Of a DNA stretch of 64,000 nt, positions 20,268 to 29,273 are shown piece by piece (the first letter of the stretch is position 1; every line of letters starts with the position of its first letter). Source of the stretch: Streptomyces albireticuli (GTDB lineage: Bacteria > Actinomycetota > Actinomycetes > Streptomycetales > Streptomycetaceae); assembly GCF_021228125.1 (NCBI RefSeq), contig NZ_JAJQQS010000002.1, positions 806,001-870,000 of the forward strand. The letters are read 5' to 3'. Both the position numbers and the translations under genes were made by a program. A model generated the notes under the pieces. It saw only the letters and a program-made list of their open reading frames with translations, had not been told where the DNA came from and searched no databases.

Positions 20268-20905
20268 GCAACCGCAAGAAGGTCGTCGTCTTCGACTACG
20301 GCTTCGGTAACGTCCGCTCCGCCGAGCGCGCCCTCGCCCACGTCGGCGCCGACGTCGAGATCACCCGCGACTACGACAAGGCCATGACCGCCGACGGCCT
20401 GCTCGTCCCCGGCGTCGGCGCCTTCGACGCCTGCATGCGCGGACTCCGCGCCGCCCGCGGCGACTGGATCGTCGGCCGCCGGCTCTCCGGCGGGCGCCCC
20501 GTCATGGGCATCTGCGTCGGCATGCAGATCCTCTTCGAGCGCGGCATCGAGCACGGCGTCGAGACCGAGGGCCTCGACGAGTGGCCCGGCACCGTCGAGC
20601 CGCTCAAGGCCCCCGTCGTCCCGCACATGGGCTGGAACACCGTCACCCCGGCCGAGGGCTCCCGGCTCTTCGCCGGCCTCGACGCCGACACCCGCTACTA
20701 CTTCGTGCACTCCTACGCCGTGCGCGAGTGGGGCTTCGAGATCACCGCGGACCACATCCGGCCGCCCCAGGTCACCTGGGCCACCCACGGCGAGCCCTTC
20801 ATCGCCGCCGTCGAGAACGGGCCGCTGACCGCCACCCAGTTCCACCCCGAGAAGTCCGGCGACGCCGGCGCCCAGCTGCTGACCAACTGGATCGAGACCC
20901 TGTGA
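20264..20905 (+). CDS. hisH: Imidazole glycerol phosphate synthase, glutaminase subunit
   Basis: A 213-residue class I glutamine amidotransferase that supplies ammonia to HisF. The nucleophile Cys 84 is in MGICVGMQ, and the His/Glu pair is in TQFHPEKSG near the C-terminus. The oxyanion-strand motif PGVGAF is at about 49-54. The ATG at 20264 overlaps the preceding small gene. PriA is between it and hisF. Confidence 0.96.
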   Translation: MSNRKKVVVFDYGFGNVRSAERALAHVGADVEITRDYDKAMTADGLLVPGVGAFDACMRGLRAARGDWIVGRRLSGGRPVMGICVGMQILFERGIEHGVETEGLDEWPGTVEPLKAPVVPHMGWNTVTPAEGSRLFAGLDADTRYYFVHSYAVREWGFEITADHIRPPQVTWATHGEPFIAAVENGPLTATQFHPEKSGDAGAQLLTNWIETL

Positions 20906-21639
20906 GCCCCCAGATGCCGAAGCTCGAACTCCTCCCCGCCGTCGACGTCCGCGACGGCCAGGCCGTCCGCCTCGTCCACGGCGAGTCCGGCTCCGAGACG
21001 TCCTACGGCGACCCCCTCTCCGCGGCCCTCGCCTGGCAGCGGGCCGGCGCCGAGTGGCTGCACCTGGTCGACCTCGACGCCGCCTTCGGCACCGGCGACA
21101 ACCGGGCCCAGGTCGCCGAGGTCACCCGCTCCATGGACATCAAGGTCGAGCTCTCCGGCGGCATCCGCGACGACGCCTCGCTCGCCGCCGCCCTCGCCAC
21201 CGGCTGCACCCGCGTCAACCTCGGCACCGCCGCCCTGGAGACCCCCGAGTGGGTCGCCAAGGTCATCGCCGAGCACGGCGACCGCATCGCCGTCGGCCTC
21301 GACGTCCGCGGCACCACCCTGCGCGGCCGCGGCTGGACCCGCGACGGCGGCGACCTCTACGAGACCCTCGCCCGCCTCGACGCCGAGGGCTGCGCCCGCT
21401 ACGTCGTCACCGACATCGCCAAGGACGGCACCCTCCAGGGCCCCAACCTGGAGCTCCTGAAGAACGTCTGCGCCGTCACCGACCGGCCGGTCGTCGCCTC
21501 CGGAGGCGTCTCCTCCCTTGACGATCTGCGGGCGATCGCCACGCTGGTACCGGAGGGCGTCGAAGGCGCCATCGTGGGCAAGGCCCTCTACGCCAAGGCG
21601 TTCACCCTGGAAGAAGCCCTGGAGGCTGTGTCCGTATGA
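20902..21639 (+). CDS. priA: PriA: bifunctional HisA/TrpF isomerase
   Basis: A 245-residue (beta/alpha)8 isomerase. In Streptomyces and mycobacteria PriA does both the ProFAR (HisA) and PRA (TrpF) isomerisations. The paired catalytic aspartates are in AVDVRDGQ (near residue 15) and TDIAKDGT. The sequence is very close, from memory, to S. coelicolor PriA, including [10 protein letters not shown] and [18 protein letters not shown] at 20902 overlaps hisH; ATG at 20914 is a possible alternative. No separate trpF occurs in this window although trpE, C, B and A do, which fits the dual role. Confidence 0.93.
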   Translation: MSPQMPKLELLPAVDVRDGQAVRLVHGESGSETSYGDPLSAALAWQRAGAEWLHLVDLDAAFGTGDNRAQVAEVTRSMDIKVELSGGIRDDASLAAALATGCTRVNLGTAALETPEWVAKVIAEHGDRIAVGLDVRGTTLRGRGWTRDGGDLYETLARLDAEGCARYVVTDIAKDGTLQGPNLELLKNVCAVTDRPVVASGGVSSLDDLRAIATLVPEGVEGAIVGKALYAKAFTLEEALEAVSV

Positions 21640-22043
21640 CCGATTCCCCCGCACCGCGGCGCGTACAGTCAGACAGCTCCTGGGAGGAGACGATCGGCTT
21701 CGCACGCGCCGTGGCGGCGGGGGACACGGTCCTCGTCGCCGGCACCATGCCCCTGGTCGGCGGCGTCCTGCACGGTGAGGGCGACCCCTACGAGCAGACG
21801 CTCGCCGCCTTCGGCAACGCCCTCGCCGCCCTGGACGAGTTCGGCCTCGGCGCCGCCGACGTCATCCGCACCCGTATGTACCTCACCCACGCGCGCGACG
21901 TGGACGCGGTCGGCCGCGCCCACCACGAGCTCTTCGACGCGGTACGCCCCGCGGCGACCCTGGTCGTCGTCTCCGGCTTCGTCGACTCGCGCGTCCTGGT
22001 CGAGGTAGAAGTAGAAGCTTTCAGAGGAGCAACGAACACATGA
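21636..22043 (+). CDS. RidA (YjgF/YER057c/UK114) family protein
   Basis: A 135-residue RidA-like protein. The family deaminates reactive enamine/imine intermediates. It has the family core ([19 protein letters not shown] and a C-terminal EVEVEAF). The catalytic Arg is present in the first of these. The gene overlaps priA by 4 nt and its stop overlaps hisF by 4 nt, so it is coupled within the his operon. A RidA here could protect PLP enzymes such as HisC, but that is inference. Confidence 0.85.
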   Translation: MTDSPAPRRVQSDSSWEETIGFARAVAAGDTVLVAGTMPLVGGVLHGEGDPYEQTLAAFGNALAALDEFGLGAADVIRTRMYLTHARDVDAVGRAHHELFDAVRPAATLVVVSGFVDSRVLVEVEVEAFRGATNT

Positions 22044-22795
22044 CCCTGGCGGTCCGAGTCATCCCCTGCCTGGACGTGGACAACGGCCGGGTCGTCAAGG
22101 GCGTCAACTTCCAGAACCTGCGTGACGCCGGCGACCCCGTCGAGATGGCCAAGATCTACGGGCAGGAGGGCGCCGACGAACTGACCTTCCTGGACATCAC
22201 CGCCTCCTCCGGCAACCGCGAGACCACCTACGACGTGGTGCGCCGCACCGCCGAGCAGGTCTTCATCCCGCTGACCGTGGGCGGCGGCGTCCGCGCCGCG
22301 GCCGACGTCGACAAGCTGCTGCGGGCCGGCGCGGACAAGGTCGGCGTCAACACCGCGGCCATCGAGCGGCCCGAGCTGATCCAGGAGATCGCGGAGCGCT
22401 TCGGCCGCCAGGTGCTGGTCCTCTCCGTCGACGCCCGCCGCACCGCCTCCGGGAGCTTCGAGGTCACCACCCACGGCGGCCGCCGCGGCACCGGTCTGGA
22501 CGCGGTGGAGTGGGCGCACCGCGCGGCCGAGCTGGGCGCCGGCGAGATCCTCCTCAACTCCATGGACGCCGACGGCACCAAGGACGGCTACGACACGGAG
22601 ATGATCCGGGCCGTGCGGAAGCACGTCTCCGTACCGGTGATCGCCAGCGGTGGCGCGGGCCGGCTGGAGCACTTCGCGCCGGCGGTCGAGGCGGGCGCGG
22701 ACGCGGTCCTCGCCGCCTCCGTCTTCCACTTCGGCGACCTGAGGATCGCGGACGTGAAGGGCGCCCTCCGGGAGGCGGGCCACCCGGTCCGCTGA
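22040..22795 (+). CDS. hisF: Imidazole glycerol phosphate synthase, cyclase subunit
   Basis: A 251-residue (beta/alpha)8 barrel that uses ammonia from HisH and PRFAR to make IGP and AICAR. The catalytic aspartates are in [14 protein letters not shown] (Asp 12) and [13 protein letters not shown] (near 130). The ATG at 22040 overlaps ridA. It is the last gene of this his cluster; hisI is 2.6 kb further on. A repeat element with terminator potential follows. Confidence 0.96.
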   Translation: MTLAVRVIPCLDVDNGRVVKGVNFQNLRDAGDPVEMAKIYGQEGADELTFLDITASSGNRETTYDVVRRTAEQVFIPLTVGGGVRAAADVDKLLRAGADKVGVNTAAIERPELIQEIAERFGRQVLVLSVDARRTASGSFEVTTHGGRRGTGLDAVEWAHRAAELGAGEILLNSMDADGTKDGYDTEMIRAVRKHVSVPVIASGGAGRLEHFAPAVEAGADAVLAASVFHFGDLRIADVKGALREAGHPVR

Positions 22796-22804
22796 CGGCT
22801 GTTC

Positions 22805-22955
22805 CGGGGAGCCGCCCCGGGCCCGGTTCCTTCCTCGGACGCCGGAAGGGCTGATCTCGGCCTGTCCGGCGTTCGAGGACACCGCGCGTCAGCGCGGAAA
22901 GGGGGCCCGGGGGCGCGAGCCCCCGGTTCGGGGAAGGGGCGGGGTGCGGAAGAAT
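22805..22955. repeat. Dispersed palindromic intergenic element, copy B
   Basis: A GC-rich block between hisF and the converging doxX-like gene. It contains cctgtccggcgttcgaggac, the gcgcggaaagggggcccggggg block and ggttcggggaaggggcgggg, shared with copies A, C and D. It probably acts as a bidirectional terminator. Confidence 0.7.
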
Positions 22956-22969
22956 CCCCGCCCGCCGCC

Positions 22970-23530
22970 CTAGTCCCGCGTCAGAACGACGGCCAGCGCC
23001 GCCACCACGGCCAGCACGATCGCCGCCACCCCGTACGACAGCCGGGGCGCCCGCAGCACGGGCAGATAGTGGTCCACGGCGTACCGGCCCGGCCCCGTGA
23101 GCGCCAGCGCCGTCGCCGTCACGGCGATCAGCAGCGTGAATTCCACGCCGGTCGGCAGGAAGAAATCACCCCACGTCACCACCAGCGCGTTGATCATCGT
23201 GCCCAGCACGGCCGCCGCGGCCAGCGGTGTGAGCAGCCCCAGGAACAGGCCCAGCCCGCCCAGCGCCTCGCTGAGCCCGGCCACGACGGCCATGGCTTTG
23301 CCCGCCGGATAGCCCGACTGGGTGAAGAACTTCCCCGTCCCGTCGATCCCGGCGCCACCGAACCAGCCGAAGAGCTTCTGCGTGCCGTGGCCGACCATGG
23401 TGAGGCCGATCATCAGGCGGATCAGCAGCAGCCCCAGGGAGACCCCCGTCGGCAGCGCGGTGGCGCCCTGGCCGCCCAGGGGGCCGCCGAGGGAACTGGT
23501 CAGGGAGGTGGTTCTGTGGCGGGAGGCCAT
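22970..23530 (-). CDS. DoxX family membrane protein
   Basis: A 186-residue protein with four transmembrane helices. The DoxX signature is present: LLLIRLMIGLTMVGHGTQKLFGWFGG in the first helix region, then GLSEALGGLGLFLGLLTPLAA. The family is linked to quinone/redox processes in some bacteria, but its general role is not known. ATG at 23530; the next gene on the same strand is 53 bp upstream. Confidence 0.85.
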   Translation of the reverse strand: MASRHRTTSLTSSLGGPLGGQGATALPTGVSLGLLLIRLMIGLTMVGHGTQKLFGWFGGAGIDGTGKFFTQSGYPAGKAMAVVAGLSEALGGLGLFLGLLTPLAAAAVLGTMINALVVTWGDFFLPTGVEFTLLIAVTATALALTGPGRYAVDHYLPVLRAPRLSYGVAAIVLAVVAALAVVLTRD

Positions 23531-23583
23531 ATCGGCACCTTCTTCCGATCGGGATCCGGTCGGCCCCTTTGCCCTCAGGGGGC

Positions 23584-24216
23584 TCAGATACCCAGTGTCG
23601 CCCCACGAAGCTTCGCGAGCGCGTCCACGTCACCGTCCAGTTCCACCCGGGCCGTGTCCTGCCGGCCGAAGGCGAACAGCGTCAGCTCGCCCGGCTCACC
23701 GGTGACCGTCACCACCGGGGCGCCCCGGCGCGCGACCGCCGTCCGCCCGTCGGGCCGCCGCAGCACCAGCCCCACCGGCGAGCGCCGCCCCAGCATCCGC
23801 GCCACCCGCTCCAGCCGCGCCCACAGCGCGTCCGCGAAGACGGGATCCGGCTCCCGGGGCGTCCAGTCCGGCTGGGCGCGGCGGACGTCCTCGGCGTGCA
23901 CGAAGAACTCCACCGTGTTGGCTGCCTCGTCGATCTGCTTGAGGGCGTACGGGGACATCCGCGGCGGCCCCGTACGGATGAGCTGGATCAGCTCCTCGTA
24001 CGGCTTCGCGGCGAACTCGGCCTGTACCCGCTCCAGCCGCGGCGCCAGCGCCTTGATCACCAGGCCGGCGGAGGCGTCGGCACGGCGCTCGCGCACCACG
24101 ACATGGGCCGCGAGGTCGCGGGTCCGCCAGCCGTCGCAGAGGGTGGGGGCGTCCGGGCCCGCCATCTCCAACAGATCGGCGAGAAGCAGACGTTCGCGCT
24201 GCGCGTGGGTCGACAT
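23584..24216 (-). CDS. TIGR03085-like (DinB/MDMPI fold) protein
   Basis: A 210-residue protein with the actinobacterial pattern of TIGR03085: MSTHAQRERLLLADLLE at the start, then GWRTRDLAAHVVVRERR with the metal-binding His type of the DinB-like four-helix fold, and NTVEFFVHAEDVRRAQP. A C-terminal domain with VVTVTGEPGELTLFAFGR resembles mycothiol-dependent isomerase C-termini. ATG at 24216 was preferred over an open longer frame to 24384 that would cross a repeat element. Mycothiol-linked detoxification is only a family-level guess. Confidence 0.82.
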   Translation of the reverse strand: MSTHAQRERLLLADLLEMAGPDAPTLCDGWRTRDLAAHVVVRERRADASAGLVIKALAPRLERVQAEFAAKPYEELIQLIRTGPPRMSPYALKQIDEAANTVEFFVHAEDVRRAQPDWTPREPDPVFADALWARLERVARMLGRRSPVGLVLRRPDGRTAVARRGAPVVTVTGEPGELTLFAFGRQDTARVELDGDVDALAKLRGATLGI

Positions 24217-24284
24217 GCGGCCCACCTTACGACCGGCGTCCCTCCGGTGCCACGGTGCCGCGCTGGTACCGGCCAGGGACGGTT

Positions 24285-24450
24285 CTTTCCCCGGCCCCCT
24301 TCCCGCCGCATCCGATGTGCGGCTCCGCCGCGTCGCGGGGAGGCCCCCGGGCCCCGGTTGCGCGCTGACGCACGGTGGCCCCAAGCGCCGGCGAGAACTC
24401 AGCCCGTCCGGCGTTTGAGGACATTCGGGAAGGGGCGGGGTGGGGAAACC
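24285..24450. repeat. Dispersed palindromic intergenic element, copy C
   Basis: Contains cccggttgcgcgctgacgc, cagcccgtccggcgtttgag and gggaaggggcggggtgggg, matching copies A, B and D. It sits between two minus-strand genes. Confidence 0.65.
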
Positions 24451-24457
24451 CCTCGCC

Positions 24458-25261
24458 CTACTCCGGCAGCGCCTCCGTCAGCTTCGCGCCCCCCGGCCCC
24501 GTGCTCCGCGTGATCGTGCACGTCACCTCCGACTGCCCCCGGTCATACGTCGACTTGGCCGGATAGAGCGTGTACGAGTAATACGTGCGGCCGTCGGCTA
24601 TGGAACGCACGCGCGCCTGGGCCTTCTTCTCACAGAGGTCCTTGGCCTTGGCCTGGATGTCCATCTCCGTGGTGAAGGTGCCCGACAGCGTCGCGTTGCC
24701 GATGACCTCGCCGTCGTGGCTCGAGTCGCAGGACCGCGTGGTCACCCGCGTGACACCGCTGCTCAGGTGCGGATGGTCGAAGCACTGGCCGGGCTTGAGC
24801 ACCACGTACGGCACCCGGGACACCGACGGCGACGACGGGTCGGCGGAGCCCGACGGGTCGAAGCCCGAGGGCGCGTCGGAGGGCGAGCTCGGGGTCGCGG
24901 ACGGGGCCTCGGACGGCGCGGCGGACGAGACCGACGGGCTCGGCGAGGACTTCGCCCGCGGGGACGGCCCGTCGTCGTCGCCACCGGAGGTGAGGATGAC
25001 GCCGCCCACTATCAGGCCCGCCACCAGCACGGCCGCGACCACGATCGCGGCGACCTTCGCGCCGTTGCCGCCCGAGGGCGGGGGCGGCACCGGCGGGGCG
25101 AACTGCCCGTACTGGCCGAAACCCTGCTGAGGCTGAGGCTGGCCGTAAGGGTTGCCGTACGGCTGCGCGGGCGGCTGCGGCGGCCCGAAGTTCTGGGGAG
25201 GTCCGAAACCACCGCCGTGGCCAGGCGGTTGCGGGGGGTTCGGCGGCGGCGGAGAGGTCAT
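24458..25261 (-). CDS. Pro-rich single-pass membrane protein with septum-formation-like domain
   Basis: A 267-residue protein. The N-terminal 65 residues are a Pro/Gly/Gln-rich cytoplasmic tail (QPYGNPYGQPQPQQGFG type). One transmembrane helix follows (about 70-90, AAIVVAAVLVAGLIVGG), then a Ser/Pro/Ala linker and an external domain with four Cys. CFDHP and CDSSHDGEVIG resemble the septum-formation (Septum_form) domain pattern C-(F/L)-D...C-x-x-x-H-x-x-E-V. A role at the cell envelope is likely; direct involvement in septation is not shown. It diverges from hisI across a region with palindromic tandem repeats. Confidence 0.78.
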   Translation of the reverse strand: MTSPPPPNPPQPPGHGGGFGPPQNFGPPQPPAQPYGNPYGQPQPQQGFGQYGQFAPPVPPPPSGGNGAKVAAIVVAAVLVAGLIVGGVILTSGGDDDGPSPRAKSSPSPSVSSAAPSEAPSATPSSPSDAPSGFDPSGSADPSSPSVSRVPYVVLKPGQCFDHPHLSSGVTRVTTRSCDSSHDGEVIGNATLSGTFTTEMDIQAKAKDLCEKKAQARVRSIADGRTYYSYTLYPAKSTYDRGQSEVTCTITRSTGPGGAKLTEALPE

Positions 25262-25330
25262 GCGCGACAGCATGCCGTACGCCACTGACAGCCCCACCGG
25301 CGGGATCCCGATCGGACACCCCCGCGCGCC

Positions 25331-25376
25331 CGCGCCCGTACGGGACCCGTACCCGCGCCCGTAAGGGACCCGTACC
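25331..25376. repeat. Two 23-bp palindromic direct repeats upstream of hisI
   Basis: cgcgcccgta followed by cgggacccgtacc (25331-25353) is repeated at 25354-25376 with one change. Each copy contains a GTACGGG-A-CCCGTAC dyad (perfect 7-1-7 in the first copy, 25338-25352). A partial third copy follows. They lie between divergent promoters, so a regulator-binding site is possible. Confidence 0.5.
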
Positions 25377-25444
25377 GCCCGTACCCGTAAGCCGGGACCC
25401 GCGCGTCCACCCGTACCCCCGCCCGCGGCGGCGGAAGCGGCAGA

Positions 25445-25828
25445 ATGGACCGCATGACCGGCACCACCCGCCCCACGCCCCCCGCCGCCCTCGACCCCGC
25501 CATCGCCGCCCGCCTCAAGCGCGACGCCCACGGCCTGGTCCCCGCCATCGCCCAGCAGTACGACACCGGCGAGGTCCTCATGCTCGGCTGGATGGACGAC
25601 GAGGCCCTCCACCGCACCCTCACCACCGGCCGCTGCACCTACTGGAGCCGCAGCCGCCAGGAGTACTGGGTCAAGGGCGACACCTCCGGCCACGTCCAGC
25701 ACGTGAAGTCCGTGGCCCTCGACTGCGACGCGGACACCCTCCTCGTCAAGGTCGACCAGGTCGGCGCCGCCTGCCACACCGGTGACCGCACGTGCTTCGA
25801 TGCCGACGTCCTGCCGCTGGCCCAGTAG
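25445..25828 (+). CDS. hisI: Phosphoribosyl-AMP cyclohydrolase
   Basis: A 127-residue monofunctional HisI that opens the adenine ring of PR-AMP. The Zn/Mg ligands are in [11 protein letters not shown] and in the terminal CHTGDRTCF cysteine motif; [10 protein letters not shown](V)KG is the family signature. ATG at 25445 has GGAAG 7 nt upstream; ATG at 25454 is an alternative. trpE starts 11 bp after its stop, so the last his gene and the first trp gene are probably on one transcript. Confidence 0.95.
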   Translation: MDRMTGTTRPTPPAALDPAIAARLKRDAHGLVPAIAQQYDTGEVLMLGWMDDEALHRTLTTGRCTYWSRSRQEYWVKGDTSGHVQHVKSVALDCDADTLLVKVDQVGAACHTGDRTCFDADVLPLAQ

Positions 25829-25839
25829 CATCCGCTGCC

Positions 25840-27366
25840 ATGGCAGCCATGACCCCGGGTGACATCGCCCCCGACGCCGCAACCTTCCGTACGCTCGCGA
25901 AGGACCGCCGGGTCATCCCGGTCACCCGGCGGTTCCTCGCCGACGGGGACACCCCCGTCGGCCTCTACCGCAAGCTCGCCGCCGAGCGCCCCGGCACCTT
26001 CCTGCTGGAGTCCGCCGAGAACGGCCGCACCTGGTCCCGCTACTCCTTCGTCGGCGTCCGCAGCGCCGCCACCCTGACCGTCCGCGACGGCGCCACCCAC
26101 TGGCTCGGCACCCCGCCCGTCGGCGTCCCCACCGACGGCGACCCGCTGGAGGCCCTGCGCGCCACGGTGGCCGCCCTGCACACCCCGCGCGACCTCATCG
26201 AGGGCACCGGGCTGCCGCCCTTCACCGGCGGCATGGTGGGCTACCTCGGCTACGACATCGTGCGCCGCCTGGAGAAGATCGGCGAGCACGGCGACGACAC
26301 CCTCGGCCTGCCCGAGCTGACCATGCTCCTCACCTCCGACCTCGCGGTACTCGACCACTGGAACGGCACCGTCCTGCTGATCGCCAACGCGATCAACCAC
26401 AACGACCTGGAGACGGGCGTCGACGAGGCGTACGCCGACGCGGTCGCCCGCCTCGACGCCATGGCCGCCGACCTCCACCGGCCGGCCCCCACCGACCCCA
26501 CCGCCCTGCCGCCCTCCGAGCTCCCCGAGTACACCGCCCGCTGGGGCGGCCCCGACTACATGGCGGCCGTGGAGGACATCAAGGAGCGCATCCGCGCGGG
26601 CGAGGCGTTCCAGGTCGTCCCCTCCCAGCGCTTCGAGACGCCCTGCGCGGCCTCGGCCCTCGACGTCTACCGCGTGCTCCGGGCCACCAACCCGAGCCCG
26701 TACATGTACCTGCTCCGCTTCGACGGGTTCGACATCGTCGGCTCCAGCCCCGAGGCGCTCGTGAAGGTCGAGGACGGGCAGGCCATGGTGCACCCCATCG
26801 CCGGCACCCGGCCGCGCGGCACCACCCCGCAGGCCGACGCCGCCCTCGCCGAGGAACTCATGGCCGACCCCAAGGAGCGCGCCGAGCACCTGATGCTCGT
26901 CGACCTCGGCCGCAACGACCTCGGCCGGGTCTGCGAGCCCGGCAGCGTCGAGGTCGTCGACTTCATGTCGATCGAGCGCTACAGCCATGTGATGCACATC
27001 GTCTCCACCGTCACCGGCCGCCTCGCCCCCGGGCGCACCGCCTTCGACGTCCTCACCGCCTGCTTCCCGGCCGGCACCCTCTCCGGCGCGCCCAAGCCCC
27101 GCGCCATGCAGATCATCGAGGAGCTGGAGCCCGCCCGCCGCGGCCTGTACGGCGGCTGCGTCGGCTACCTCGACTTCGCCGGGGACTCCGACACCGCCAT
27201 CGCCATCCGCACGGCCGTGCTGCGCGACGGCACCGCCTACGTCCAGGCCGGCGCGGGCGTCGTCGCCGACTCCGACCCGGCGGCCGAGGACGCCGAGTGC
27301 CGCAACAAGGCCGCCGCCGTGCTCCGCGCCGTCCACTCCGCGAACCGGCTCACCCACCGGTCCTGA
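25840..27366 (+). CDS. trpE: Anthranilate synthase component I
   Basis: A 508-residue TrpE that converts chorismate to anthranilate with an amidotransferase partner (trpG, not in the window). The Trp-feedback region ([16 protein letters not shown]) is near the N-terminus. Chorismate-binding motifs [30 protein letters not shown] and the C-terminal [11 protein letters not shown] are all present. ATG at 25840 was chosen; ATG at 25849 is also in frame. There is no obvious Shine-Dalgarno, and with only 11 bp after hisI there is no room for a Trp attenuator leader. Coupled translation is likely. Confidence 0.95.
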   Translation: MAAMTPGDIAPDAATFRTLAKDRRVIPVTRRFLADGDTPVGLYRKLAAERPGTFLLESAENGRTWSRYSFVGVRSAATLTVRDGATHWLGTPPVGVPTDGDPLEALRATVAALHTPRDLIEGTGLPPFTGGMVGYLGYDIVRRLEKIGEHGDDTLGLPELTMLLTSDLAVLDHWNGTVLLIANAINHNDLETGVDEAYADAVARLDAMAADLHRPAPTDPTALPPSELPEYTARWGGPDYMAAVEDIKERIRAGEAFQVVPSQRFETPCAASALDVYRVLRATNPSPYMYLLRFDGFDIVGSSPEALVKVEDGQAMVHPIAGTRPRGTTPQADAALAEELMADPKERAEHLMLVDLGRNDLGRVCEPGSVEVVDFMSIERYSHVMHIVSTVTGRLAPGRTAFDVLTACFPAGTLSGAPKPRAMQIIEELEPARRGLYGGCVGYLDFAGDSDTAIAIRTAVLRDGTAYVQAGAGVVADSDPAAEDAECRNKAAAVLRAVHSANRLTHRS

Positions 27367-27456
27367 GCCGCCCGGGGGCCGCCCCGGCGCGCCCCGGGCG
27401 CCCGCACAGGGGACCCCGGGGCGCCCGCCCGGCACCGACGAGAGATAGTGGTAACC

Positions 27457-28110
27457 GTGAGCGCAGCCGTACCCCACCCCCGCCCCCACGTCGAGCCCGC
27501 CGCCCGTAGCGGCGCCGGCCGCCGGCGCAGCGTCGGCACCGCCCTGCTGGCGGGCGCCGCGGGCGCGGCGCTCGTCCTCCTGGCGGGCGGCCGCACCTGG
27601 TCCGAGGGCACCACCCAGGTCAACGGGTCGCCCGTCGCCCAGAGCGCCAGCGGCCAGGACGTCGGCGGACTGCCCGGCGCCCTCGCGATCGTCGCCCTCG
27701 CCGCGCTCGTCGCCGTCTTCGCCGTCCGCGGCGTCTGGCGCGTCGTCGTCGCCGGCCTGCTCGCCCTGAGCGGCGCGGGCGTCGTGGCCGGCGCGGTCAC
27801 CGGCGCCACCGACACCGCCGCCCTGGAGGAGAAGGCGTCCCGGGCCAGCGGGCTCACCGGCGCAGCCATCGACGGCGTCACCCACACCGCCTGGCCCTGG
27901 GTCGCCCTCGCCGGCGGTGTGCTCCTCCTCCTCGCCGGGCTCCTCGCCCTGCGCTACGGCCGCCACTGGCCCGCCATGTCCAGCCGCTACGAGCGCGACG
28001 GCACCCCCCGGCCGCGCCGCGCCCGCACCGCGCCCGACCCCGACCGCCCCGAGGAGCTGTGGAAGGCCCTCGACCGCGGCGAGGACCCCACCGGCGACAC
28101 CCGGCCGTGA
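27457..28110 (+). CDS. Trp-biosynthesis-associated membrane protein (TIGR02234-like)
   Basis: About 217 residues with four hydrophobic helices. A basic N-terminus leads to AAGAALVLLAGGRTW; a loop carries GQDVGGLPGAL; and the cytoplasmic tail is Arg/Pro-rich with RYGRHWPAMSSRYER. This is the pattern of the TIGR02234/trp-region conserved membrane protein that accompanies trp genes in actinobacteria. The function is unknown. GTG at 27457 was preferred for spacing from GAGAG; GTG at 27448 is in frame. It lies 90 bp after trpE. Confidence 0.78.
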   Translation: MSAAVPHPRPHVEPAARSGAGRRRSVGTALLAGAAGAALVLLAGGRTWSEGTTQVNGSPVAQSASGQDVGGLPGALAIVALAALVAVFAVRGVWRVVVAGLLALSGAGVVAGAVTGATDTAALEEKASRASGLTGAAIDGVTHTAWPWVALAGGVLLLLAGLLALRYGRHWPAMSSRYERDGTPRPRRARTAPDPDRPEELWKALDRGEDPTGDTRP

Positions 28111-28222
28111 CGCCGCCCTGACACGCCCCACCCCAGAGCGAGGCGGCCCCGGCCGTCGGGGACAATGACCATGAGCGTTCCCCGCGCCCCAGGGCGCGCC
28201 ACAGCAACGAGGAGTCTTACTC

Positions 28223-28456
28223 ATGTCGGGTAGCAGCCACGGACACACCCCGGCCGCCTGGACCGGTGTCACCATCGCCTTCATCGGCTTTTGCGTCTCC
28301 GGCGCGTTCATGGTGGCCGCCAAGCCGGTCGGGTTCTGGGCGGGCATCGTCGTGATCGCCCTCGGCGGCGTCGTCGGCGGCATCATGCGCATGATGGGCC
28401 TCGGCCAGGCCCCCAAGACCGCCGTCAAGAAGGCGCAGCCGCAGACCCAGGGCTGA
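28223..28456 (+). CDS. HGxxPAAW family small membrane protein
   Basis: A 77-residue protein containing the defining motif HGHTPAAW at residues 6-13, two hydrophobic helices and a Lys/Gln-rich tail. The family is typically found beside trp genes in Streptomyces; its function is unknown. The ATG at 28223 has GAGGAGT about 8 nt upstream. A strong terminator follows at 28483. Confidence 0.88.
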   Translation: MSGSSHGHTPAAWTGVTIAFIGFCVSGAFMVAAKPVGFWAGIVVIALGGVVGGIMRMMGLGQAPKTAVKKAQPQTQG

Positions 28457-28482
28457 CCGCCCCCGGAGCTCGTTGCGAAGAG

Positions 28483-28534
28483 GGCGCGGCCCCGGGACCC
28501 GTACGGCGGTATCCGCCGGGTCCCGGGCCGCGCC
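28483..28534 (+). terminator. Long GC-rich terminator hairpin
   Basis: ggcgcggccccgggacccg starting at 28483 pairs with the downstream cgggtcccgggccgcgcc ending at 28534, with one bulged base. An inner cggcgg/ccgccg stem closes the loop. The total stem is over 20 bp, 26 bp after the HGxxPAAW gene. Confidence 0.8.
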
Positions 28535-28563
28535 TTCGCGCTGCCGGGCGGAGACTGGCGGGC

Positions 28564-29058
28564 GTGAGCGACAGCGCCGACCACCCCGACGGGGCCGACA
28601 GGACTGACAGGGCTGACGGGACCGACAGGACCGACAGCGCCCGCGGGGCCACCGCCCGGGCCGTGGCGCGCCGCCTGACCGCCCCGCTCGGCGTCGGGAC
28701 GGGCGTCGCCGTGGCCGCCGGATACGTCGCGGCCGTCGATCCCCACCGGCCGGGCCACTACCCCGCCTGCCCCCTGCTGCGCCACACCGGCCTCTACTGC
28801 CCCGGCTGCGGCGGCCTGCGCGGCCTGCACGCGCTGTGCCACGGAGATCTCGCCGCCGCGCTGGGCGCCAACGCCCTCGCCGTCGCCGGCTACGCCGCCT
28901 TCGCCCTGCTCTGGGCCGTCTGGACGGTCCGGGCGCTGCGCGGCGCGGGCGGGGTGTCGCCGCTCCCGCGGCCCGCCCACCGGTGGGCCCTGGGCGCGCT
29001 CGTCCTCGCCTTCACGGTCGTACGGAACCTGCCGGCCGGCTCCGCCCTCGTCCCTTAG
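28564..29058 (+). CDS. DUF2752 family membrane protein
   Basis: A 164-residue protein with the DUF2752 hallmark [19 protein letters not shown] (about residues 71-89), then [10 protein letters not shown] and two or three hydrophobic helices. The first 30 residues are unusual: a run of Asp/Arg/Thr repeats encoded by 9-nt repeats (gaccgacag type). GTG at 28564. The function is unknown. It sits between the HGxxPAAW gene and trpC; the 215-bp gap to trpC probably holds the trpC promoter. Confidence 0.82.
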   Translation: MSDSADHPDGADRTDRADGTDRTDSARGATARAVARRLTAPLGVGTGVAVAAGYVAAVDPHRPGHYPACPLLRHTGLYCPGCGGLRGLHALCHGDLAAALGANALAVAGYAAFALLWAVWTVRALRGAGGVSPLPRPAHRWALGALVLAFTVVRNLPAGSALVP

Positions 29059-29273
29059 GAGACACGCGCGAGGGGCACCCGGCGGCCATTCGGCCGATCA
29101 TTCAAGTGATCTCGTGTGCATTCCCCGGGTGTCCGCTGGGCATCCACGGAATGGGACCCGCGTCAACCGGATGCGAAACCTTCGCCCTCCGGCAAGTACC
29201 ATCGCAGTGCCTGGTGAGGATGTTGTCCGCCCCACCAGCCCAGACCAGCCGAGTCCGGAAGGGGGCCGCTCGC

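Noticed and set aside
28100..29273. Tryptophan attenuator leader before trpE or trpC
   Set aside because: No short ORF with tandem Trp codons and no matching terminator/antiterminator pair was seen.
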